Shown here: one piece after another, positions 1 to 7,408 of the stretch
Numbering within the stretch: the stretch's first letter is position 1
Layout of the letters: each line of letters opens with the position of its first letter
Program-made: the position numbers and the translations under genes
DNA from: Silicimonas sp963779765
GTDB lineage: Bacteria > Pseudomonadota > Alphaproteobacteria > Rhodobacterales > Rhodobacteraceae
NCBI GenBank assembly: GCA_963779765.1
Contig: CAVZZP010000003.1
Location: 69,246 to 133,245 of the forward strand
Direction of reading: 5' to 3'
Length of the DNA stretch: 64,000 nt
Notes under the pieces: model-generated
Database searches by the model: none
What the model saw: the letters and a program-made list of their open reading frames with translations, nothing else
What the model was told of the DNA's origin: nothing

Positions 1-2
1 GG

Positions 3-1355
3 CTCTTTCACGGCAAGGGTCCACTTCTTCTGATCGTGTTTCCCCTGATCGTCCACGTGGTTCTGCAGCACCGCCGGGGAGCGGTGAGCGGTGGTACCGC
101 GCTATGGTTGCTTGCCGCACTGGAGACCGCAGCGCTGGGGCTCACGGCGAATTCCGTCTACCTCGCCCCCCTCGCACTTGGACTGCCTCTTGCCGCCGGT
201 GTTCTGGCCGACGGGCGCGCGGGCGTTGCGCGGCTGTCCCTGCTACTTGCCGCGGTCCCGCCCCTTCTCGTCGGTTTGTGGCTGGTCCTCTTCGATCGGC
301 CGGTGCCAAGCCTGGATCAGGGGTGGCAGGCCAACTGGTCGCTGTCCCTCTTCAATCTGGCGCAGACCCCCTACCTGTTCTGGGTTCTCTTCGGGTTTGT
401 GACGCTGGCTGCATTGGCGGGAAGCCAGAGGCGCGGTGGCGCCTGGGCCAGCGCCTATCTGCTGGCGATTACGGTCTTCATCGCCAACCCGGTGCTCCTG
501 CCCTATTATTCCGACTTCGTCACGGGCGGGTTGAATTTCCGTCTCTACTGGGCCGTGCCGTTTCCCATCCTCGCCGCTGCACTCCTGCTGTTCATGCTGC
601 CGGAACGTGTCGGGCCGGCGCATGTCACGGTGCTGCTTGGCGCGGTGGCGCTCGTGGTTCTCGGGCCGGCGAGTGTGATGCGGATGCCCGGGACGTGGAT
701 CGCGCCCAGCCTCCTCAAGGTGCCGGAGGCGGAATGGAGCATTGCGGCCGAGGCGGGCCGGCTGACACCTGCGGGATACCGCGTCCTTGCGCCCGAAGAG
801 ATCGCGGTCTGGATCTCCGCACATGAGGGTCACCCCGCTCCCGTCTATCTGCGGACGCTCTACCTCGATCAAAACTCGCTGGCGGACGGAGTCACGACGT
901 TGGATGCGCGGCGCCGACTGGCGGCATGGATCAACGGCGACCGCGCGATGGAGGCCGACGATGTGCAGGATGACCTGCGGGCGCTCTGCATCGGTCTGGT
1001 GGTCCTCTCGCCAGAGACGAAGGAAGACTTGTCGCCCGCATTTGAGGCCTATCAAGTCTTGCGACACACGCTGGCAGAGGGCTACGACGCGCATGTCGTA
1101 GACATCGGTTGCACAGAATCCGCCGCTCAGATGATGAAACTCGCGTCTTTCACAAAGCGGCCGGCAAGCGTGGACGACTGTCTGCCGACCGACACGGCGA
1201 CTTGCAGTCCGCGCATGAAAGCACCGGCTCCGATCTCAGGTCATGATGTGGACCATTCCAGGGAACCCGCCCTGCCGTGGCAAACGGATCTGCGCCCTTC
1301 GCCGAAGCCGCCGCTCAAGGTGATCCCCAGCCACACCGTCACCCGCCTTGTCTGA
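3..1355 (+). CDS. Multi-pass membrane protein, 5' end outside the window
   Basis: The reading frame is open to the first bases of the window with no stop, so the true start probably lies upstream; the first in-frame alternative start is a GTG at 36. The N-terminal two-thirds has about seven to eight hydrophobic segments rich in Leu, Ala and Val, separated by short charged loops. The last 200 residues are soluble and lack a motif I recognise. The architecture resembles large integral membrane proteins of the sugar-mannosyltransferase or DUF6077 kind, but I cannot assign a family. It overlaps the following flippase-like gene by 8 bp, so the two are probably cotranscribed and may both serve surface-glycan or lipid export. 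Function unknown. Confidence 0.6.
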   Translation, partial: LFHGKGPLLLIVFPLIVHVVLQHRRGAVSGGTALWLLAALETAALGLTANSVYLAPLALGLPLAAGVLADGRAGVARLSLLLAAVPPLLVGLWLVLFDRPVPSLDQGWQANWSLSLFNLAQTPYLFWVLFGFVTLAALAGSQRRGGAWASAYLLAITVFIANPVLLPYYSDFVTGGLNFRLYWAVPFPILAAALLLFMLPERVGPAHVTVLLGAVALVVLGPASVMRMPGTWIAPSLLKVPEAEWSIAAEAGRLTPAGYRVLAPEEIAVWISAHEGHPAPVYLRTLYLDQNSLADGVTTLDARRRLAAWINGDRAMEADDVQDDLRALCIGLVVLSPETKEDLSPAFEAYQVLRHTLAEGYDAHVVDIGCTESAAQMMKLASFTKRPASVDDCLPTDTATCSPRMKAPAPISGHDVDHSREPALPWQTDLRPSPKPPLKVIPSHTVTRLV

Positions 1356-2298
1356 CGCCGAGCGCCTTCGCTGGAGCCTTGCCGGGCTGGCCGCGGGTCT
1401 CGCGATCCTTCTGGTCGTCCTCGGTGCGTCGGGCGCGACGCTGGACGGGCTCGGGAACGTGGTGGCCGGGGTGCCGTGGGGGGTATGGCCAGCGATCGCG
1501 CTGACATACGCCATCCTCCTCGGCCTCGCTGCCTGGAAATGGCGGATCGTGCTTGCCGAGACGCTGGCGGGGCGGACGGTGCCGCCCGGGACGGCGCTGT
1601 CTGCGACGGCGACGGGGGCGCTTCTGGGGCAGGTCATCTCGATCCAGGTCAGCACGCCCATCGTGCGGGCCTGGGCGGCGCGGCGGCACGGGATCGGCGC
1701 GCGGGCGGCGGCGGGCACTTCGCTTTTCGAGCAGGCGCTCGAGCTTCTGACGCTGGCGCTGGCCGCGGCGGCGAGCGTTGTTCTTGCGGCAAGTGGAGAG
1801 AGGCTGTGGGCGGCGGCGCTCGCTCTCGTGGTGCTGCTGGCGGTCGGGACGGCGCTTCTCGCCCCTCTCCTTCGGCTCGGTGCGGCGATCCTGAGGGCCC
1901 TGCCCTTCGCTCCCGCTGCGATGCTGGCCGACGCGCTTGCGGCGGCGGCGGCGCAGCGTCCGGCAATCCTGCGGCAGCTGATGGCGCTGTCGCTTATGCG
2001 TTATGTGCTGCTGACGGCGCTGAATGTGGGTGTCCTGATGATCCTGGTGCCGGGGCTCGACCCGGTTGCGCTGGCGGTCGTCTTTCCGCTGATCCTGCTG
2101 GTGAGTTCGATACCTTTCCTGCCCGCCGGTCTGGGGCTGGCCGAGGCGACATGGGCCGGGGCGCTGGCGCTTCAGGGGGTCGATGCCGTGAGTGCCGCCG
2201 AGGCGGCGCTGGCGTTGCGGATCGTCACGTTGACGGGCTTCGTCGCGGTCTATCCTCTGCTGGCGCTGGCGGGACGCCGAGACGCGGGCGGCGCCTAG
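1348..2298 (+). CDS. UPF0104 / lysylphosphatidylglycerol synthase-type transmembrane protein
   Basis: This 316-residue protein is almost entirely hydrophobic, with about eight membrane helices, and has the look of the YbhN/AglD/MprF-N-terminal family: early basic cytoplasmic loops, a small-residue-rich core, and a late segment LPAGLGLAEATWAG (about residues 260-273) typical of that family. Family members flip or help present lipids, or are found beside glycosyltransferases. The start is a TTG at 1348 overlapping the upstream stop; a later start is possible because no strong ribosome site is visible. Its neighbours are a membrane protein upstream and a convergent GT2 glycosyltransferase, which supports a role in envelope lipid or glycan handling. 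The substrate is unknown. Confidence 0.75.
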   Translation: MSDAERLRWSLAGLAAGLAILLVVLGASGATLDGLGNVVAGVPWGVWPAIALTYAILLGLAAWKWRIVLAETLAGRTVPPGTALSATATGALLGQVISIQVSTPIVRAWAARRHGIGARAAAGTSLFEQALELLTLALAAAASVVLAASGERLWAAALALVVLLAVGTALLAPLLRLGAAILRALPFAPAAMLADALAAAAAQRPAILRQLMALSLMRYVLLTALNVGVLMILVPGLDPVALAVVFPLILLVSSIPFLPAGLGLAEATWAGALALQGVDAVSAAEAALALRIVTLTGFVAVYPLLALAGRRDAGGA

Positions 2299-3239
2299 GT
2301 CTTTCCGAGCGCGAGCCTCAGCCTCGGCCAGACGCGCGAAGGAAGTTGCGTCGCGCGGACGAAGGCAGGCCAGCGGTGCGGCCCGAGCGCCAGTACTTTG
2401 GACAGGGCGCCCAGCAGTCCCCGGCCCCCCGCGTGATATGCGCCTGCCAGCGCCGCGTTCACCGCGTTCGAGGCCTCGGCCAGGCGGCGGACCCTTTCTG
2501 CGTCCGGTGCAGCAAGCTGACCGATGTGCCGGGCGACCGGCTCCGCGAGTTGCGCCCTGAAGCCTTCTGCGTCGCGCGACCCCGTGAGGGTAAGCGAGCC
2601 ACGATGGATACGGAAAGCGGCGGCGCGTTCGGGATGCCAGCCGACGCCACGCCGTGCCAGCCGAAGCCAGAGGTCCCAGTCGGCGGTGTACCAGAGCGTC
2701 TCGTCGAGACCGCCGCCCGACAGCGCGGCTGCGGTGCGGATCATGGTCGCGGGCAGCGCCACGGTGTTCTGCACCAGAAGGCTCGACAGCGCTTCGCTGG
2801 CCGGGACCGTTCGCGGAATGGCTCCGAAGGGCGGCGACATGTGCCCGACGGTCCTGCCGCCCCGGTCGATGAGGTGCGCGCCGTGGATCCACAGGTCGAC
2901 GTCCGGCATGTCCCGCGCCATCCGCTGCAAGAGAGCGGCGCGGCCCGGCCTCCAGACGTCGTCCTGGTGCAGCATGGCGACCAGGGGAGCGCGGGCGCGA
3001 GACAGGGCGAGGTTGGTGTTCCGGCACCAGCCGGTGCCTTGCGGGTTGTCGAGCACGCGTAGTGGCAGGCGGGTCGCAGCCTCCTCCAGGATGGCGCGGC
3101 TTTCGTCGCGCGATGCCTGGTCGACGGCGATGATCTCGATTCCGTCGGTCTGTCCTTCGAGCGAGGCGAGCGCAGCCGGCAGCGTTGCCGCGCCATTGAA
3201 GACGGGCATGACAACGGAGAGCCAGGGGGTCGCGGTCAT
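2295..3239 (-). CDS. Glycosyltransferase family 2
   Basis: A 314-residue GT-A fold enzyme. The nucleotide-binding start is visible as SVVMPVFNGAATLPAAL from residue 8, followed by Asp40 and the DXD-like QDD at residues 92-94, which in this family coordinates the metal and the sugar-nucleotide phosphate. A WYTADWDLWLRL segment in the second half matches the acceptor-side region where GT2 enzymes place the catalytic base. There are no membrane helices, so it probably works on the cytoplasmic face. Its 3' end overlaps the stop of the convergent flippase-like gene by 4 bp. The sugar and acceptor cannot be read from the sequence. Confidence 0.85.
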   Translation of the reverse strand: MTATPWLSVVMPVFNGAATLPAALASLEGQTDGIEIIAVDQASRDESRAILEEAATRLPLRVLDNPQGTGWCRNTNLALSRARAPLVAMLHQDDVWRPGRAALLQRMARDMPDVDLWIHGAHLIDRGGRTVGHMSPPFGAIPRTVPASEALSSLLVQNTVALPATMIRTAAALSGGGLDETLWYTADWDLWLRLARRGVGWHPERAAAFRIHRGSLTLTGSRDAEGFRAQLAEPVARHIGQLAAPDAERVRRLAEASNAVNAALAGAYHAGGRGLLGALSKVLALGPHRWPAFVRATQLPSRVWPRLRLALGKT

Positions 3240-3473
3240 CGCGGCGTCCTTTGACCGCTGTGTGGTTTCATGCGCTGTCTTTCCGCCTTAAATCGGAGAC
3301 AACCGTCTCACAGGAAATAATGACCGAAATTTGACGGCTTAGAAGCCGCCATTGAAACAATCGCGCGTTTCTTCGATGCGGTGTCCAGAGGTCGATACCG
3401 GGCGGCAGCTTCTCGGATCGACACTTGGCGGGGTTCGCCGCACCTTGGGGCAGCAACACCAGAAAGAGCGACG

Positions 3474-3857
3474 ATGCCCGACCTCGACACCAACAAGCGC
3501 AACGTCCGCGCCTTCTACGAGATGATGTTCAACGACTGCGAGCCGCGACGCGCCATCGAGATGTACGCGGGCCAGACCTATATCCAGCACAACCCGCATG
3601 TCGGCGACGGCAAGGAGGCGTTTGTCCGCTATTTCGAGCGGATGGCCTCGGAATATCCCGGCAAGCGCGTCGAGATCAGGCGTGCCTTCGCCGAGGGAAA
3701 CCACGTGATCCTGCATTGTCACCAGATTTGGCCCGGCGATCTCGAGTATGCGGGTATCGACATCTTCCGGTTGGATGACGACGGCAAGGTCGTCGAGCAT
3801 TGGGACGTTCTTCAGGTCATTCCCGGGGCCAGCGAAAACGAAAACGGCATGTTCTGA
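3474..3857 (+). CDS. SnoaL-like / NTF2-fold protein
   Basis: A 127-residue protein with the small cone-shaped NTF2-like fold of the SnoaL family: an N-terminal helix (NKRNVRAFYEMMF), a YIQHNP motif around residue 41, and a C-terminal strand with FRLDDDGKVVEHWDV, which is diagnostic of SnoaL-like proteins annotated as polyketide cyclases or steroid isomerase-like. The ATG at 3474 was chosen because AGAAAGAG lies just upstream and family members begin here; the frame is open further back to 3381. It stands alone, with a long leader after the divergent GT2 gene. In most bacteria these proteins have no known substrate, and polyketide work is not implied. Confidence 0.8.
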   Translation: MPDLDTNKRNVRAFYEMMFNDCEPRRAIEMYAGQTYIQHNPHVGDGKEAFVRYFERMASEYPGKRVEIRRAFAEGNHVILHCHQIWPGDLEYAGIDIFRLDDDGKVVEHWDVLQVIPGASENENGMF

Positions 3858-3980
3858 GGATCGGTCACACCCGCCGCGTGGGCAATTCCGCGCCACTATC
3901 CGCCTGCGTGCCTCGCGGGGCCAATTGGCGATTGCTCCCAGATCGCAGCGCCTTAAGTTGCGCGCAAATCCAACGATCCG

Positions 3981-4784
3981 ATGGAACTTATGGGTAGAAT
4001 TACAGCAGTACGACTTGTCCTCGTGATGGCGGCCGGTCTGGCGCTCGCCGGGTGCTCGGGATCCATGCCGTCGGAAGACGTGGGCAACTTTCAGGATCTG
4101 GAAGACGTGGGCGACTACGGCGAGGTGCAGGAGGGGCATATCGTCATCCCGCGCGTCGACCCGCAGTACCTTCAGGAACCCAATCGCCGGACCTCGGTGG
4201 CCTACAACGGGTACGAGACGCCCGGAACGATCGTCGTCGATCCCTACGCCAAGTTTCTCTATTACGTCGAGGCGCCCGGAGCCGCGATCCGCTATCCCAT
4301 CGCGGCGGGCCGCGAGGGGCGCGGCTTTCAGGGAGAAGCCACGGTCGGACGCATGGCGGAGTGGCCCGGATGGACGCCGACCGCGAACATGATCCGCAGC
4401 GAGCCCGACGTCTATGGTCCCTTCTCGAAGGGCATTCCGGGCGGCAGGGCGAACCCACTGGGCGCGAGGGCCATCTACCTCTACCGGGGCAATCGCGACA
4501 CCTATTACCGGATCCACGGGACGAACGATCCGGCGACGATCGGCAACTCGGGTAGCGCGGGCTGCATCCGGCTGTTCAACCAGGACGCCATCGACCTCTA
4601 CAATCGCGTGTCCGTGGGATCGACGGTCGTTGTGCGGACCTATGAGGAATCCGTGGCGATCGAAGGCTACGACATGGCGAACCGGGGCCAGGAGATGTTG
4701 CCGAGGCACGTCGATCCCGCCGAGGTCTATGCGGCGGTCGCCGAGGATCAGCGACGCAAGGAAGAGTACGAAGCGGGGTTCTGA
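3981..4784 (+). CDS. L,D-transpeptidase (YkuD domain) lipoprotein
   Basis: A 267-residue exported protein. The start carries a signal peptide ending in the lipobox LAGC with Cys25 as lipidation site, so it should be anchored in the envelope facing the periplasm. The YkuD catalytic domain spans about residues 80-215; the HGT motif (His179) and the SGSAGCIRL motif with catalytic Cys195 are both intact. Such enzymes form 3-3 crosslinks in peptidoglycan or attach proteins to it. A charged, Glu/Arg-rich tail follows. A second in-frame ATG lies three codons downstream, so the exact start is uncertain by 9 bp. The gene appears monocistronic. Confidence 0.92.
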   Translation: MELMGRITAVRLVLVMAAGLALAGCSGSMPSEDVGNFQDLEDVGDYGEVQEGHIVIPRVDPQYLQEPNRRTSVAYNGYETPGTIVVDPYAKFLYYVEAPGAAIRYPIAAGREGRGFQGEATVGRMAEWPGWTPTANMIRSEPDVYGPFSKGIPGGRANPLGARAIYLYRGNRDTYYRIHGTNDPATIGNSGSAGCIRLFNQDAIDLYNRVSVGSTVVVRTYEESVAIEGYDMANRGQEMLPRHVDPAEVYAAVAEDQRRKEEYEAGF

Positions 4785-5274
4785 GACGGTGTCTGCCGGT
4801 CGGCGCGAGATCTCGCTTCGGACCTTGTGCTTTCGCGTCCCGCCCCGGTCAGGACTGCCCATCGGGGTCAGAGACTGGCCCGCCCCGGGTCGTGCATCCT
4901 GCAGATCCACCGGGTCACGATCCAGCCAGGGTTGGCCACTGACCACTGTGCGATCTGAGCCTGGGATTGCGTCATGCACACCATGATGCCGACGTCGGCA
5001 TAAAGCAGGCTGCGCTCTTCGCATCGGTCCGCGTCAGCGGCGAGGCACGCCGAAAGCTATACGGTCAAACCGGATGATTTCCTGTTCCCGATCAATTGCT
5101 TCGGTGCCGCGCTTCATCTTCTTCTGCACGTGGATGGCCCTCGCCCACAGTCTTGTGTCCGTGGATCTCCGGCTGGCGCGAACTCAGAATAGCGACGACG
5201 GCATGGCAGGCGCCTTTGCCGTCGGCGAGCATCACGCGTACGGTCTTCGACGGAACGGCTCCGGGAGAGGCGCC
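4785..5274. other. Non-coding stretch, no gene recognised
   Basis: These 490 bases separate the L,D-transpeptidase gene from the hydrolase-LuxR gene. Open frames exist on both strands but look like shadows or unsupported extensions: none has a convincing ribosome site or a recognisable protein. The frame of the downstream gene stays open back to 5074, but the extra 67 residues have no family resemblance. No clear promoter or terminator was found. Confidence 0.5.
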
Positions 5275-6342
5275 ATGCGGGATGGTCAGATCAGGTTCTT
5301 CGAAAGCTTCGACGGCACGAAGATCGCGTATTGCGTCTCTGGCAAGGGTCCGCCGGTCATTCTTCTGCCGAGCTGGCTCACGCATCTGGAGTTCCAGCGG
5401 CGAAGCGTTGCCTGGAAACCCTGGCTCGACGCGCTGTCGGATCGCTACTCGCTTGTCCGCTATGACCCGCGCGGGTGCGGCATGTCCGACCGCTCGGTCG
5501 AGGACCTGACCTTCGGAGCCTGGGTTCGGGACCTCGACGCGCTGGTCGGACACCTGAAGCTTGGCGGGGTCTCCCTGATCGGCGTGTGTCAGGGCGGTGC
5601 GGTGGCGCTGGAATACGCCGCGCGTCATCCGGGGCGGGTCAGCCACCTGGTGCTGTTCGGGACCTATGCGCGCGGACGCAACAAGCGGGGCGACATTCCT
5701 CTCGAGCCGGAAAAGGCGCGGGTCATGCTGGACATGGTCCGTCTGGGCTGGGGCAGCGACGACCATGCCTTCGCGACGGCCTTCGCCAAGCAGTTTCAGC
5801 CGGACGGCGCGCCCGGTCATCTGGGAACATGGTGCGAGTTGCAGCGCCGCGCGGCCTCGCCCGACGTCGCGGCCAAGCTGACCGAATACATGTTCGGGAT
5901 CGACATCCGCACAGCGCTGACCGTCATCGGCTGTCCGACGCTGGTGGCCCACGCAACCGGCGACGCCGTCGTGCCCCTGGCAGAGGGGCGGCTTCTGGCG
6001 CAATCGATACACGGGGCGCAATTCCTCGAACTCGACACGCGCAACCATTTCCCCCGTGACGACGAACCGGCGTGGGCGTCCTTCGTCGAGGTCCTTCATG
6101 AGTTTCTTCCGGCGCCGGCCCTTGAGGACGGCCGGTTCGCCGGGCTCACCGCGCGGGAACGGGAGGTGCTCGACCTGGTCGCCGCGGGCCTCGGCAACCG
6201 CGCCATAGCCGGCGACCTCGGGATCAGTCCGAAGACGGTCCGCAACCACGTCTCGGGCCTGTTCGCGGCCCTCGGCGTCAACACCCGGGCGGAAGCGATC
6301 GTGATGGGACGCGACGCAGGCTTCGGGCGCCGCGACGGGTGA
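5275..6342 (+). CDS. Alpha/beta hydrolase fused to a LuxR-type DNA-binding domain
   Basis: A 355-residue two-domain regulator. Residues 1-275 form an alpha/beta hydrolase: oxyanion region ILLPSWLTHLEF, nucleophile elbow GVCQGG with Cys105 where Ser is usual, a GDAVVP acid region and a late RNHFPRDD histidine. Residues 285-350 form a LuxR/GerE helix-turn-helix (LTAREREVLDLVAAGLGNRAIA, continuing into SPKTVRNHVSGLF). I chose the ATG at 5275 because GGGAGAGG precedes it and the hydrolase fold starts there. The pairing suggests a transcription factor that senses or turns over a small acyl or ester ligand. The Cys nucleophile may make it a slow enzyme or a covalent sensor. Targets are unknown. Confidence 0.85.
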   Translation: MRDGQIRFFESFDGTKIAYCVSGKGPPVILLPSWLTHLEFQRRSVAWKPWLDALSDRYSLVRYDPRGCGMSDRSVEDLTFGAWVRDLDALVGHLKLGGVSLIGVCQGGAVALEYAARHPGRVSHLVLFGTYARGRNKRGDIPLEPEKARVMLDMVRLGWGSDDHAFATAFAKQFQPDGAPGHLGTWCELQRRAASPDVAAKLTEYMFGIDIRTALTVIGCPTLVAHATGDAVVPLAEGRLLAQSIHGAQFLELDTRNHFPRDDEPAWASFVEVLHEFLPAPALEDGRFAGLTAREREVLDLVAAGLGNRAIAGDLGISPKTVRNHVSGLFAALGVNTRAEAIVMGRDAGFGRRDG

Positions 6343-6473
6343 GACCGGGACCGGAGACCCGGTCATGCCCAAGTGCGCCTGCAGGTATCCGGGGAATTTA
6401 GGACAATCGCCCCATGCGACGGAACGGGCGAGGACCTAGGCTTTTCGAGAACCGGATCCCACAGCCCGAGAAG

Positions 6474-6791
6474 ATGACCATGTCCACATCCCGCAGCGTT
6501 CTTGCTTCGCTTATCTTGATATCGGCCTTCGCATCCCTTGAACCGGCTGCCGCCTTCCCGTCTGTCGGACAAGAGGCGTGCGAGCAGGCGCAGGCACTGA
6601 AGACGTCCTATCTTCGATGCGAGTCATTGGCGCAGAACGGGGCCTTGGACGGGTCCGGGATCGCCGAGTGTTCGGAGATCTACGAGACGCTGAAGCATCG
6701 CGTCTTCGACGGCAGCTATTCCGCCCTTCGCGCCTGGTACGAGGGCACGGAAGACGCTCTGCCGCATCCTCGTCATGAGTTGAGATGCTGA
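6474..6791 (+). CDS. Small secreted protein of unknown function
   Basis: A 105-residue protein with a clear cleavable signal peptide (hydrophobic stretch SVLASLILISAFASL, likely cut after AAA near residue 27). The mature part is acidic and contains four cysteines (in CEQAQ, LRCES, AECSE and the terminal RC), which could form two disulfides in the periplasm. The start ATG at 6474 is preceded by a GAGAAG-type ribosome site, with an alternative ATG two codons later. I recognise no family. It is separated from both neighbours by long gaps and is probably transcribed alone. Confidence 0.65.
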   Translation: MTMSTSRSVLASLILISAFASLEPAAAFPSVGQEACEQAQALKTSYLRCESLAQNGALDGSGIAECSEIYETLKHRVFDGSYSALRAWYEGTEDALPHPRHELRC

Positions 6792-6914
6792 TCGTTCGCG
6801 CACGACCGCGTCCGCCCGGTCGAGCCGAAGTGATTGAGAGGTGCAGGAACGTGCCACGGAATCGCCACGATTCCGACGCTGTTTGAAACAGTGTTCCGCT
6901 TGCGAGGTTGTCCG

Positions 6915-7064
6915 ATGCGCCGCCTGTTTTCGAAGCTACTTAATTCCGCCTCCGAGAAGCGGGAGAAGAAGAGCCGGCAAAAGATTTCGCAGCACATCGA
7001 CTGGAGGCCGGACGCGCAGCGTCCTCAGAGCCGCAGCAGAAAACTCAGCAAATCGTACCGTTGA
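6915..7064 (+). CDS. Possible small basic protein (49 aa), doubtful
   Basis: An ATG at 6915 opens a short frame beginning MRRLFSKLLNSASEK and ending in an Arg/Ser/Lys-rich tail. The product would be strongly basic with an amphipathic start. There is no good ribosome site and I recognise no family. It could be a real small nucleic-acid-binding or membrane-active peptide, or chance. It is listed because the region is otherwise empty. Confidence 0.2.
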   Translation: MRRLFSKLLNSASEKREKKSRQKISQHIDWRPDAQRPQSRSRKLSKSYR

Positions 7065-7330
7065 CCCTCCAGTCCTGGGGCGAACAACGAGCGGGATAGC
7101 CAGGCGTCGCATCCGACGCCACCACGACCGGAAACAGCGTCAAACGCGCGGCTGCGGGTCTTTCGATGCGGCCTTGTCTTCGTCTCCATATCCTGAAGTA
7201 TGATTGCGTCGCTCGGGGCTTACTCTCCGGGCGCGCCGCTTGGCCGTCATTTCGGCGAGCTTGAGGCGAAACGACGGTGTGTGGCGGCGGGTGACGATAC
7301 GCCCCGACCCAGACTGACCTGTCAAAGGCC

Positions 7331-7355
7331 GGAACAAGGCCGGGTCTGGGTCGTT
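7331..7355 (+). promoter_or_regulatory. EcfG-type (general stress sigma factor) promoter
   Basis: GGAAC at 7331-7335 and CGTT at 7352-7355 are separated by exactly 16 bp, matching the alphaproteobacterial EcfG consensus GGAAC-N16/17-CGTT. Transcription would begin near 7362, giving a leader of about 45 bases before the GTG start of glgE at 7409. Trehalose and storage-glucan genes are frequent members of such regulons, so the position makes sense. Confidence 0.7.
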
Positions 7356-7408
7356 GGCCCATCACGAGATTGGTCAGAACCAGCGGAATTTAAGGGGACA
7401 AGTTTTAG

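Larger units (their letters stand above)
6792..7408. other. Intergenic stretch before glgE
   Basis: 617 bases holding one doubtful small basic ORF (6915-7064) and an EcfG-type promoter (7331-7355). The remaining open frames on both strands have no ribosome site and no recognisable product. No terminator with a T-run was seen after the small secreted protein gene. Confidence 0.5.

Noticed and set aside
3339..5024. 561-codon minus-strand frame over the SnoaL-like and L,D-transpeptidase genes
   Set aside because: Opposite two genes with full catalytic motifs; Arg/Asp/Val-rich composition typical of an antisense frame.
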